Assembly (NCBI RefSeq): GCF_900142875.1
Contig: NZ_FRCK01000012.1
Coordinates: 1 to 64,000, forward strand
DNA: 64,000 nucleotides
Source of the DNA: Paracoccus solventivorans
GTDB taxonomy: Bacteria; Pseudomonadota; Alphaproteobacteria; Rhodobacterales; Rhodobacteraceae
Direction of reading: 5' to 3'
Both the position numbers and the translations under genes were made by a program. Shown in pieces: positions 39,042 through 48,600 of the stretch (positions are counted from its first letter, which is position 1; every line of letters begins with the position of its first letter). The notes below the pieces were generated by a model. That model had not been told where the DNA came from. It worked only from the letters and a program-made list of their open reading frames with translations, and made no database searches.

Positions 39042-40265
39042 TCACGCCCCGGAGGTTTCCGCAAAGGCGGCGGCAAGATCGGCGGCGATCAGGTCGATGT
39101 CATGCGCCCCGGCCACCCGCGCCCTTGCGCTGCGGCCCATCGCCAGCCGCTGGTCCCCGGGCAGGGCGCAGAAACGGGCGATGGCGACCGCCAGCGCGTC
39201 GATGTCGCCCGCCGGCACCAGCAGCCCGTCGCGCCCGTCGCGCACCAGTTCCGGCGTGCCGGCGATCCAGGTGGAAATCACCGGACGGCCGGCGGCCATC
39301 GCCTCCATCGCGACCACGGGCAGGCCCTCGGCGAAGCTGGGCAGGATCAGCGCGTCAGCCTGGGCCAGCGCCTCGCGCACGCCGCGGTCGTCCAGCCAGC
39401 CGGCCAGCCGGATCCGCCCGCCCATGCCGGTGGCGGCGATCGCGGCCTCGATCTGCGGGCGCAGCGCGCCGTCGCCGACCAGCGTCAGCCGCACATCCGC
39501 GCCCTGATCCACCGCCTGCGCCAGCGCCGCGGGCAGCAGGATCTGCCCCTTTTGCTCGGCAAAGCGGCCGATATTGACCAGATGCACCGGCCGTCCCGCC
39601 AGCGGCGGCGGGTCGGGCAGCTCTGCAAAGGCCGCGGGGGCGATGCCGCAATGGATCACCCGCAGCTTGTCCCAATCCCCCAGCCGCGCCCAGCGGAACA
39701 GCTGGCTGCGCCCGTGCTGGGAAATCGCCGCGACGAAGCGGGCGCCGGCGATCTTGTCGGCAAGGCTCAGCGCCTGCGGAGCGTCGAACTCTTCCGGGCC
39801 GTGGACGGTGAAGCTGTAGCCGGGCCCGCCCATCGCCCGGACCAGCGCCGCCACCGCCGCGGCGTTGGTGCCGAAATGCGCGTGCAGATGGGTGATCCCC
39901 AGCGCGCGGGCGCGGGCGGCGACATGCGCGGCCTCGGCCAGATAGATCAGGTGCCGCAGCCGCCCCTGCGGGTGCCGCCCGCCCATGCGCAGCGCCAGCT
40001 TGGCCGCCGACAGGAACCGCCGCGGCTCGGCCAGCAGCCGCGCGCCCATGTCGGCCAGCAGCCGCGGGGCGCCGGCCTTCAGCACGAACTCGGTGCGCTC
40101 ATGTTCCGCCAGATCGGCTGCGTCCTTCAGCCCGGCACGGTCCGAGCGCATGGCGAAGCGGTGGATCTTTACCCCCTGCCGCTCCAGCGCCGCGATCTCG
40201 CGGCGGATAAAGGTGACGCTGGGCTGCGGATAGGTGTTCAGCAGATAGGCGATACGCGCGGTCAT
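39042..40265 (-). CDS. Glycosyltransferase, GT4 family
   Basis: A 407-residue GT-B enzyme that adds a sugar from a nucleotide donor during polysaccharide synthesis. HAHFGTNAAAVAALV (about 125-140), GPEEFDAP and the C-terminal donor-site motif LPSFAEGLPVVAMEAMAAGR followed by GTPELVRDG are typical of retaining GT4 enzymes. The start at 40265 overlaps the stop of the GT2 gene (ATGA). It is the last of four minus-strand genes (43673 to 39042). Sugar and acceptor unknown. Confidence 0.87.
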   Translation of the reverse strand: MTARIAYLLNTYPQPSVTFIRREIAALERQGVKIHRFAMRSDRAGLKDAADLAEHERTEFVLKAGAPRLLADMGARLLAEPRRFLSAAKLALRMGGRHPQGRLRHLIYLAEAAHVAARARALGITHLHAHFGTNAAAVAALVRAMGGPGYSFTVHGPEEFDAPQALSLADKIAGARFVAAISQHGRSQLFRWARLGDWDKLRVIHCGIAPAAFAELPDPPPLAGRPVHLVNIGRFAEQKGQILLPAALAQAVDQGADVRLTLVGDGALRPQIEAAIAATGMGGRIRLAGWLDDRGVREALAQADALILPSFAEGLPVVAMEAMAAGRPVISTWIAGTPELVRDGRDGLLVPAGDIDALAVAIARFCALPGDQRLAMGRSARARVAGAHDIDLIAADLAAAFAETSGA

Positions 40266-41092
40266 TGTCGTCCCCTTGCCCAGGTGCCGCTGTCCCGCCC
40301 CATGCGGACGGCCAGCGACACCGCCGCATAGGCCGCGAACCCCGCAGGATCGGCGGCCGCCAGCCGCAGCACCCCGCCCGCGCCCAGCCGCGGCTTGCCC
40401 TCGTTCGCCAGCAGCTCGGGCCAGCGGGCGGCGATCTCGGCCACGCCGGCGTCCTGGCGGCGTCGGACGCGGATCAGCGCGGCGAAACCCTCGGTCATCG
40501 GCCAGTCGTAGGGGGCGGCGACCTCGATCCGCTCGGACGGCTGGAACAGCATCCGCACATAGCTGTCGTCGGAAATGATCGCCGGGAACTCGCCCCAGCG
40601 GGCGCGGCCGGCGCGGTTGACCGCGAACAGCCCGAAGCCCGGCGCAGTGCTGCGGGCAAAGGGCAGCCGCGACCAGAACCGCGCATAGGCACGGCTGAGC
40701 CGGCTTTGCGCCGTCACCCGCGGCCGCCCCGAGCCATAGGCCGCGCCCTCTCGCGCCCCCAGCCCCCGCGCCAGCGCCGCCAGCAGCGGGGGTGAAACGA
40801 TCACGTCGGCGTCCAGATAGGCGCGGATTTCCCCCCGCGCCACGCGGTCGGCATGGTTCAGCGCGGCGGGCTTGCCGCCCTCGGCCCGCTCGATCACCGT
40901 CAGCTGCCAACCCGCGGCGGCGGCCTCCGGGATCGCCGCGCGCGCCACCTCGGCGGTGCGGTCGCGGCAGCCGTTCGCCGCGACGATGATTTCCGCCCCG
41001 CCCGCCACCGGGTCCGAGGCGATCAGCGCCGAGAGGCAGGCGCCGAGCCAGCGTTCCTCGTTGCTGGCGGGGATGATGACCGACAGGATCAC
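40262..41092 (-). CDS. Glycosyltransferase, GT2 family
   Basis: A 276-residue GT-A enzyme: opening ILSVIIPASNEERWLGACL (1-20), the DxD-like DADVIVSPP near 97-105, and a cytosolic C-terminal part. The start codon is GTG at 41092, overlapping the preceding stop as GTGA; the protein otherwise lacks any start near the Rossmann-like motif. No membrane helices are obvious, so it is a soluble transferase acting at the membrane face. Confidence 0.83.
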   Translation of the reverse strand: MILSVIIPASNEERWLGACLSALIASDPVAGGAEIIVAANGCRDRTAEVARAAIPEAAAAGWQLTVIERAEGGKPAALNHADRVARGEIRAYLDADVIVSPPLLAALARGLGAREGAAYGSGRPRVTAQSRLSRAYARFWSRLPFARSTAPGFGLFAVNRAGRARWGEFPAIISDDSYVRMLFQPSERIEVAAPYDWPMTEGFAALIRVRRRQDAGVAEIAARWPELLANEGKPRLGAGGVLRLAAADPAGFAAYAAVSLAVRMGRDSGTWARGRQ

Positions 41093-42702
41093 TCGTCCGC
41101 CGCCCGGCGCAGCGCCTGCCAGCGCGGGTTGTCGTCGGACAGATGCCGCAGCGCGCCCCAGCTGCCCCATTTCGACGGCGCGGACACGTCGACAAAGGCC
41201 ATGAACGGGCCGTCGCCCAGTTCCGCCCAGCCGTCGATCAGCCTGCGATACAGCGCCGCCATCTCGTCCGAGTAGTTCAGCGCCAGAAAGAACCCGGTTG
41301 CCTGTTCGTCGTCGACGACCGGGCCCTGCCCGACGACATGGGTGCCGCCCTCGTACATCAGCAGCTTCAGCCCGTATTGATCGGCGACCTTGCGATGATG
41401 GGGCAGGATCTCGGTCAGCAGCCGCTCCAGGGAATCGGTGCGCGGATCGTCTAGCAGCGCCTGCGCCGCCTGCGGGAAGACCGCCGCCATGTCGCCGCCC
41501 GCGCCAGCCAGCCATTGCTGCCAGACCGGGCGGAACTCCTCGCTGCCGAAGCCATGGCCGAAATACCCGGTCACCGCATAGGCATCGAAGCTTTCCACCG
41601 GCGGCCGCAGCGTGCGTTCCACCTGCCGGGCGCGCGGCGCGTTGAGGATGTCGTCCTCCAGCCCCAGCCAGCCGGTCTGGGTGGCGATGACCCGCACCAG
41701 CCGCTGGGGGGCGGCATCGCCGAACTCCTCGGTCCAGATTGCCGCGATCTCGGCCGCGCGCACCGCGCCGTATTGCACCCAGGCATCGCGGATGCCCCAG
41801 CGTTCCTGCGCGTGGTCGTCGGCCCATTGCGCCTGCTGGAACTGCCAGTTCCAGATCTCGTTCGAGAACTCGACATGCGCGCGCAGCCCGGGATCGAGAT
41901 CGCGCGCCACGATCGCCGCATATTCCCGCGCCAGCCCGTCCGAGCCGGTGTGCGGCATGGTGAACCAGGGATCGGCCTTGATACGGTTGGCCAGCTCTAC
42001 CATCACCTCGACCGGGACGCCCTTCACCGTCCAGGCATAGTCGTCGATGCGGGGGCGGTCGGCGGCCTCGACCAGGGTGGCGTCGTTCGTCGCCATCCAG
42101 TCCATGAAGCGGATGGTGCGCGCGCCCTCGATCCGCGCCAGAAAATCGGGGTTGAAGATCTCGCCCGATTCCAGCAGCGCGCGGCGATCCTCGCGCACCA
42201 GCCGCAGGTTGCGGATCGGGTCGGCGGGGTCGGTCTTGCGGATGGTCAGCACCACCATCCCCTCGCCGGGGGTGAAATCGAACCGCGCAAGGGTGGGGCG
42301 CAGGTCCAGCCGCGACACGCGGCCCTCGACCGACAGCGCGCCGCGGCCGTCCCAGCGCAGCTCATAGCGGCCGGCGGTGTCGGCGGCGCCCTCGGGCAGG
42401 TCGGTCAGCACCAGCGTGGACACGCCGGTCACCTCCGCGGGCAGGGCCTTCAGCCAGCCGTTTTCGTCCAGAAACCCCTCGGCCCGCAGCCGCTGATGGT
42501 CCCAGCCGCCCCATTGGTCGGGCAGATGGCCGATCCAGGGCCGCGCGGTCTTCATCAGGTCCAGGAACGGCTGCTCTGCCGTCCAGTCGGAAATCCCCTC
42601 GAGCCCAAAGCCGATGTCGTCGCGCAGCACGGTCTGCGGGGCGGAAAGCACCGCAGCCGGGGCCAGGAACGCCAGCAGGGCAAGAACAAGGCGCAGCATC
42701 AT
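41089..42702 (-). CDS. Secreted putative glycoside hydrolase of the polysaccharide locus
   Basis: The 537-residue protein has a signal peptide (about 1-20, ending VLS) and a large domain I cannot assign with certainty. HVEFSNEIWNWQFQQA (Glu282) and KLLMYEGGTHV (Glu451) resemble the acid/base and nucleophile positions of clan GH-A glycosidases: an Asn-Glu pair and a later strand-end glutamate. Similar exported proteins in polysaccharide loci are sometimes called cellulose-binding. It may trim or process the polymer in the periplasm. It overlaps the SGNH gene (ATGA) and the GT2 gene (GTGA). Confidence 0.6.
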   Translation of the reverse strand: MMLRLVLALLAFLAPAAVLSAPQTVLRDDIGFGLEGISDWTAEQPFLDLMKTARPWIGHLPDQWGGWDHQRLRAEGFLDENGWLKALPAEVTGVSTLVLTDLPEGAADTAGRYELRWDGRGALSVEGRVSRLDLRPTLARFDFTPGEGMVVLTIRKTDPADPIRNLRLVREDRRALLESGEIFNPDFLARIEGARTIRFMDWMATNDATLVEAADRPRIDDYAWTVKGVPVEVMVELANRIKADPWFTMPHTGSDGLAREYAAIVARDLDPGLRAHVEFSNEIWNWQFQQAQWADDHAQERWGIRDAWVQYGAVRAAEIAAIWTEEFGDAAPQRLVRVIATQTGWLGLEDDILNAPRARQVERTLRPPVESFDAYAVTGYFGHGFGSEEFRPVWQQWLAGAGGDMAAVFPQAAQALLDDPRTDSLERLLTEILPHHRKVADQYGLKLLMYEGGTHVVGQGPVVDDEQATGFFLALNYSDEMAALYRRLIDGWAELGDGPFMAFVDVSAPSKWGSWGALRHLSDDNPRWQALRRAADE

Positions 42703-43673
42703 GTCGGAATCCCGGTTTGCGGAAAGCGGCGGATGGTGGCCGCCACGATCCGGTGCAGCGCGGCCAGGGTGTCGGGCGCGACGTCGATCGGGCGGCCGTC
42801 GGCGGCGGTCAGCGGGGCCGGGGCCGGCTCGGGCAGGCGCTGGTGGATCACCGCCACATGCGCCAGCGCCACCACCAGCGCGCCAAGATCGCTGAAATGG
42901 ATCGGGTCCGGCGCGCCCGCATCGTCGCGGGCAAACAGCTGCTCGCGCGAGGTGACGCCGGGGACCTGCCCCGCCTCGGCGGCGCGGGCGACGGCGGCCA
43001 TCACCTGCCCGCCGGGGATCAGGTGGATCGGCCCCACCCCCGGCACCGCCAGCGCGCGGCGCAGGATCTGCTGTTCCCACAGTTCGGGCAGGTCGCGGTC
43101 GATACGTTCCAGCCAGCCCTCGGGGTCGGTCAGCTGGTGCCAGCTTTCGTAAAGATAGATGCGCAGGTCTGGGCGGGCCTGCCGCGCCAGCAGCGCCCAT
43201 TGCGCCAGGTAATGCGCCGAGTGGTGCCAGCGGATCGCGTCCTTGAGCTCGACCATCTCGGTCAGCACCAGCACATCGGCCCAGCCCGATTCCAGCGCCT
43301 GCCGCACCGGACGGAAATGCGGATGCGCGTTCTCGCGCTCGAACCCGGGCACCGCGGCGTCGCCCTGCCAGTGCTGCATCAGCGAGGCGCCCCAGCCCAG
43401 CTGCACCGCGTGGTCCTGCCCGCCCAAGGGCCCCGCCAGCGCAGTGGCCAGCGCCGGCATGTCGCGCCCGACCAGGCTGTGGCCCAGGTGATAGACCTTG
43501 ACCGGCGGCACCGGCGGCGCCAGCCGGGGCTGCGCGGCGCGATAATCCTCAGGCGGCAACGGCTCGGGCATCGGCGGCCCGGCGCGGCGCTGCCGGCGCC
43601 AGCCCAGCGCCGCGGCCGCGCCCGCAGCCAGCACCCCCGCGGCCCCCAGCAACCCCTGCCGGCGGCTAACCAT
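42699..43673 (-). CDS. SGNH-hydrolase-like exported or anchored protein
   Basis: The 324-residue protein begins with RRQGLLGAAGVLAAGAAAAL, an export signal or membrane anchor with an arginine pair. YHLGHSLVGRDM (Ser66) and DPIHFSDLG (Asp256, His259) fit blocks I and V of the SGNH/GDSL hydrolases, which often add or remove acetyl groups from polysaccharides. The block I sequence is GHSL rather than GDSL. It is the first gene of the four-gene minus-strand set and divergent from the GT4 gene at 43749. Confidence 0.65.
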   Translation of the reverse strand: MVSRRQGLLGAAGVLAAGAAAALGWRRQRRAGPPMPEPLPPEDYRAAQPRLAPPVPPVKVYHLGHSLVGRDMPALATALAGPLGGQDHAVQLGWGASLMQHWQGDAAVPGFERENAHPHFRPVRQALESGWADVLVLTEMVELKDAIRWHHSAHYLAQWALLARQARPDLRIYLYESWHQLTDPEGWLERIDRDLPELWEQQILRRALAVPGVGPIHLIPGGQVMAAVARAAEAGQVPGVTSREQLFARDDAGAPDPIHFSDLGALVVALAHVAVIHQRLPEPAPAPLTAADGRPIDVAPDTLAALHRIVAATIRRFPQTGIPT

Positions 43674-43748
43674 GGTTGCCTTGGGCGGTCATGTGCGGTT
43701 TCCTGTTCAAGACGCTGTTTCCCCAGAATATGCAGGAGTAGGCCGCGA
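43674..43748. promoter_or_regulatory. Divergent promoter gap in the polysaccharide locus
   Basis: 75 bp lie between an SGNH-type gene (minus) and a glycosyltransferase gene (plus). Only the AGGAG ribosome site of the latter (just before 43749) is clear. Promoters are expected from the divergent layout, but no convincing core elements were found. Confidence 0.35.
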
Positions 43749-45020
43749 ATGCCAGAACCAGCCGACGCAAGCCTGCTGATCTATGCGCCGGTGCCGCTGC
43801 ACCGGGACGGCGCGCAGCTTCTGCTTGAGGATCAGGCCTGCAACGGCCTGCGGCTGTGGGCGGCGCATTTCGCGCAGGTGACGGCGATCATGCCGGTTTC
43901 CGACGCCCCTGCCCCGGCCAGCTGGGTGCCGGTCGAGCGGGTCGGCCCGGCGCTGGAGCGCATCCGGCTGCTGCCGGTGCCGCAGGCCTGGACGCTGGGC
44001 CGGTTCCTGCGCGCCCGTCCCGCCGTGCGGCGGCTGATCCGCGACGAGATCGCGCGCGCGGATTACCTGTCCTTTGCCATCGGCGGGCTGGTCGGCGACT
44101 GGGGCGCGCTGGCCTGCGCCGAGGCCTGTCGCATGGGCCGCCCCCATGCCGTCTGGACCGACCGCGTGGAATCCGAGGTCACGCGGATGGAGGCCGTCGG
44201 CGCCCCGCGGCTGCGCCGCCGGCTCAAGGCGCAGCTGATCTGGCGCCCGATGGCGGCGCTGGAACGGCGCGCGGTGCGCCGCGCGACGCTGGGGCTGTTC
44301 CACGGGCAGGCGACCTTCGACCATTACGCGCGCTTCAGCCGCGATCCGCATCTGGTCCACGACATCCACGTCCGCGCCGCCGACCTGATCCCGGCCAAGG
44401 CGCTGGCCGCCAAGGCCGCGCGCGCAGGCGCGGGCGGGCCGCTGCGGCTGGTCTATGTCGGCCGCGCCGACACGATGAAAGGCCCGCTCGACTGGATCGA
44501 GGCGCTGGAGCTGGCGGCGCAGGCCGGCGTCGATCTGCGCGCCAGCTGGATCGGCGGGGGCGAACAGATCGAGGCGCTGCGCGCCCGCATCGCCCAGGGA
44601 CCGCTGGCCGGGCAGGTGACGGCGCCGGGGTTCCTTTCCGACCGGGCCGCGGTGCTGGCGGCGCTGCGGGATGCCGATGCGCTGCTGTTCTGCCACCGCA
44701 CCCCGGAATCGCCGCGGGTGCTGATCGAGGCGCTGGTCTCGGGCGCGCCGCTGATCGGCTATGAGGGACCGTTCCAGCAGTCGCTGATCGCGGACAATGG
44801 GGCCGGGGCGCTGGTCCCCGACGGGCGGCCGGACCTGCTGGCGCAGGAACTGGCCCTGCTGCACCGTCATCGCGCAACGCTGGCGCGGATGATCGCGGCG
44901 ACCGCCAAGGCCGCCCACGGCCACGACGACGAGACCGCGTTTGCGCATCGCAGCCGGATCATCCTGACGCATCTGCCGCCCCCGCAGGATCGGGCCGGGG
45001 ATCCGCACAGGCCGCGATGA
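43749..45020 (+). CDS. Glycosyltransferase, GT4-like
   Basis: The 423-residue protein has a GT-B layout: a variable N-terminal acceptor half and a C-terminal donor half with LRLVYVGRADTMKGPLDWIE (about 232-251) and CHRTPESPRVLIEALVSGAP (about 314-333), where the glutamates bind the nucleotide sugar. AGGAG lies before the ATG at 43749. Its last 62 bases overlap the 3' end of the convergent phosphopantetheinyl transferase gene. Sugar unknown. Confidence 0.82.
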   Translation: MPEPADASLLIYAPVPLHRDGAQLLLEDQACNGLRLWAAHFAQVTAIMPVSDAPAPASWVPVERVGPALERIRLLPVPQAWTLGRFLRARPAVRRLIRDEIARADYLSFAIGGLVGDWGALACAEACRMGRPHAVWTDRVESEVTRMEAVGAPRLRRRLKAQLIWRPMAALERRAVRRATLGLFHGQATFDHYARFSRDPHLVHDIHVRAADLIPAKALAAKAARAGAGGPLRLVYVGRADTMKGPLDWIEALELAAQAGVDLRASWIGGGEQIEALRARIAQGPLAGQVTAPGFLSDRAAVLAALRDADALLFCHRTPESPRVLIEALVSGAPLIGYEGPFQQSLIADNGAGALVPDGRPDLLAQELALLHRHRATLARMIAATAKAAHGHDDETAFAHRSRIILTHLPPPQDRAGDPHRPR

Positions 45021-45669
45021 CCAGCCCCTCGGCCCGCGCCAGCCGCACCGGCAGCACCGCACCCGCCGGATAGGGCGGCGCGGCGCGGGTAAAGCGCAGG
45101 GTCGCCGCATCCGCCGTCAGCGTTTCCAGCCGCAGGTCGGTGAACTCCAGCAGCTGGCGGCTGCGCGGGAACTGGCATTTATAGGCGGCCTCCTTGGCGG
45201 CGAAGCCTTCGCGCGCACGGCGCAGCGGCTGGGGCGAGGCCGCCAACAGGCGCTGTTCCGCCGGATCGGGAAAGATCAGCGGCAGCAGATCGCCGGGCAG
45301 TTCCTCGTCGGGTTCGGCGTCCAGCCCCAGCGCCAGCGCCCCGGCGCGCGCGGCCACCGCGAAGGCCAGCGCCCCGTGGTGGGTGATGCTGCCGGTGACG
45401 CCGGCGGGCCAGATCGGGGCGCGGTCCTCGCCCATCGGGATCGGACTTGCGGGCAGGCCCAGCCGTGCCATCGCCTGCCGCGCGGCGTGGCGGCCGGCGG
45501 CGAACTCGGCCTGCCGGGCCGGGACGGCGCGCGCCATGGCGGCGGCCTCGGCCCCCAGCAGCGGCCCGCCCTGCCCGACCACGCAGGCGCCGACGCCGAT
45601 GCCCGGGGGAAACAGCGTCGCCACCGTGCGGGCGGCGCTTGTCCCGGTCAGGACGGCCTCAGCCGCCAT
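44959..45669 (-). CDS. 4'-phosphopantetheinyl transferase (EntD/Sfp type)
   Basis: It attaches the phosphopantetheine arm to carrier domains of NRPS and PKS enzymes. The 236-residue protein has GSITHHGALAFA near 100, the magnesium-binding GLDAEP and the motif FAAKEAAYK, all expected for EntD-type transferases. It is the last gene of the PKS-GT2-NRPS operon, starting 11 bases inside the NRPS gene, so it most likely activates the PCP (Ser1441) and ACP (Ser1798) encoded upstream. Confidence 0.86.
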   Translation of the reverse strand: MAAEAVLTGTSAARTVATLFPPGIGVGACVVGQGGPLLGAEAAAMARAVPARQAEFAAGRHAARQAMARLGLPASPIPMGEDRAPIWPAGVTGSITHHGALAFAVAARAGALALGLDAEPDEELPGDLLPLIFPDPAEQRLLAASPQPLRRAREGFAAKEAAYKCQFPRSRQLLEFTDLRLETLTADAATLRFTRAAPPYPAGAVLPVRLARAEGLVIAACADPRPDPAGAADASG

Positions 45670-48600
45670 CGCGCTGCGCCCGCAGCGCGCGGCGCCGCGC
45701 GATGGCATCGGCGCGGGCGGTTTCCTCGGCAGCCTCGGCCTCCTTGCGGGCGCTGTCGTCCGCGGTGCCGCCGGACAGATGGGCTGCCAGCGATTCCAGC
45801 GTCGGAAAGCGGAAGATGTCGGTAATCGACAGCCGCACGCCCCCGCCCAGCGCCGCCCGGATTTCCCGGTGCGCCTGCACCGCCAGCAGCGAATGCCCGC
45901 CCAGCGCAAAGAAATTGTCGCGCGAGCCGATCCGCGGCCGGTTCAGCACCCGCGCCCAGACCGCGGCGATGGTCGCCTCGATCCCGTCCGAGGGCGCCAC
46001 GAAATCCTCGGCCACCGCATCGGCGCTTTCCACCACGTCGGGCAGCGCCTTACGGTCCACCTTGCGGTTGGGGGTCAGCGGGAACTCGGCCAGCCGCACG
46101 AAATGCGCAGGGATCATATGCGGGGGCAGGCGCTCGGCCAGATGGCGCTTGACCGCATCGGTGGACAGCTGGTGATCGCCGGTCAGATAGGCGATCAGCC
46201 GCAGGTCGCCCGGACCCATCTCGCGGCAGATCACCACCGCCTGCCGGACGCCGGCGCATTCCTCGGCGGCGGCCTCGATCTCGCCCAGCTCGATGCGATA
46301 ACCGCGCAGCTTGACCTGATGGTCGGCGCGGCCGAGGAACTCGAGCTTGGCGCCGCCCTGCCCGTCGGGACGCCAGCGCACCAGATCGCCGGTGCCGTAG
46401 ATGCGGCCGGGGGCGAAGGGGTTGGGGCGGAACCGGTCCTCGGTCAGGTCGGGGCGCTGCCAGTAGCCGCGGGCCACGCCCTCGCCGCCGATCCAAAGCT
46501 CGCCCTCGGCGCCCAGGGCCACGGGCTGGCCGTCCGCATCCAGCACATAGCATTGGGTGTTGGCGATGGGGGTGCCGATGCTGACCACCGGGTCCGCGAC
46601 CCCGGCGGGGGCGGTGGTGGACCAGATCGTGGTCTCGGTCGGGCCATACATGTTGGTGATCCGGCGCGCGCCGGCGCGGGTCAGATCACCCACCAGCGAC
46701 GCCGGCAGCGCCTCGCCCCCCAGCACCAGATGGCGCAGCCCGCCCATGGCGGCGCGGGCGTCGTCGTTCATCGCGATCATCCGCGCCATCGAGGGCGTGC
46801 ATTGCATATGCGTGGCGCGGTGGCGGGTGATCTGCGCGGCGATCGACCAATCGTCCGAGGCCAGCTCGGGCGCCATGTTACTGCGGCGCAGGATCTCGGC
46901 CAGCGGCGCCAGCCCTTCCAGCACCGTCTCGCAGGGCAGGCCATAGTCGATCAGGCAGGCGATCTCGTCCACGCCGATGCGCTTGAGCTGTTCGACCCGG
47001 GCCAGCCCGTCCTCGACGGTGCCGAACAGGCCCGAATCCTCGAAATAGCGCTGGAAGGCGAAATCGAGGATCGCCTCGGTCTCCTCGGCATCCAGGCTGC
47101 GCAGGTCGATGTCCATCGGGTTGGTCACGCCCTGCGGTTTCTTGAAGGCGGGAAAGGCCCAGGCGTATTGCTTGACCAACGCCGCGGCCGAGCGCAGGTA
47201 ATCCTTCATCGGGCCGCGGGCGCGTTCGCGCGCCACCTCGCGGTCGTGGCAGATATAGCTGTGCAGCATCAGCGTGACCTTGAAATCCGCCGGATCGCGG
47301 CCGGATTTGCGCAGCGCGTCGTGATAGATGGCGATCTTTTCGCCGACCTCCTCGACCGACTGGCCCAGCAGGTGGGTCAGCACGTTGGCGCCGATCTCGC
47401 CGGCCTCGCGCCAGGTGGCGGGGTTGCCGGCGGTGGTCACCCAGATCGACAGCTCGCGGCTGACCGGGCGCGGCTGCGTCACCACATCGACCATGCGCCC
47501 GTCGTTCAGCGGAAACGGCACCGCCTCGCCCCGCCACATCCGGCGCAGCTTGTCGATGGTGTCGAACATCGCCGCCTTGTTGTTGGGCGGGCCGTTTTCC
47601 GGGCGCAGCACGAAATCCTCGGGGTGCCAGCCGGACGCGATGCCCAGCGCCGTGCGCCCGTTGGTCAGGTTGTCGATGACCGCCCATTCCTCGGCCACCC
47701 GGATCGGATGGTGCAGGGGCGCCACGCAGGACCCGGCGCGGACCTCGAGGTTGGTCGTTACAGCTGCAACCGCCGCCCCGGTGACCGAGGGGTTCGGATA
47801 GGGGCCGCCAAAGGCGTGGAAATGCCGCTCCGGCGTCCAGACGGCGCAGAACCCGTGCTGGTCGGCGAACTTCGCGCCCTCCAGCAGGACGCGGTATTTC
47901 TGCCGCCCCACGCCGTCGTCGTTGCCCCAGTAGAACAGGCTGAAGTCCATCTTGCGGGCGCTGATGCGGCTGCCGGCGGACACCAGCGCACGCTCTTCCT
48001 CGCCCATCAGCACGACATGATAGCCGCGGGCCAGCGTCCAGAACAGCTCCAGCACCGAGATGTCGAACGAGAGCGAGGTCACCGCCAGCCACACCCGCCC
48101 GTCGCTGTCGGGGATGCGCTGGTCCATGCCGGCGAAGAAGTTCGCCACGTTGCGATGTTCCAGCATCACCCCCTTGGGGCGGCCGGTCGAGCCCGAGGTG
48201 TAGATCAGATAGGCCAGATCCTCCGGCGCGGCGCCGCCCTCGGGGTTGGTTTCGGGCATCGCGGCCAGCCGCGGCTCGGCGTCCAGCACCAGAAGCTCGG
48301 CGTCGCTGTCGGGCAGCGCGGGTTCCAGCGCGGTTTCGGTGATGATGACCGGGGCGCCGGAATCTTCCACATAAAGGGCGATGCGGTCGGCAGGATAGGC
48401 CGGGTCCAGCGGCAGATAGGCGCCGCCGGCCTTGAGGATCCCCAGCGCCCCCACCAGCAGCAGGGGCGAGCGGCGCAGGTTCAGCCCCACCACCGTGCCC
48501 GGCCCCACCCCCATCTGCCGCAGCAGATGCGCCAGCCGGTTGGCGCGGGCGTTCAGCTGCGCATAGGTGAGGGTCCGGTCCTCATGCGTCAGCGCGGCGC

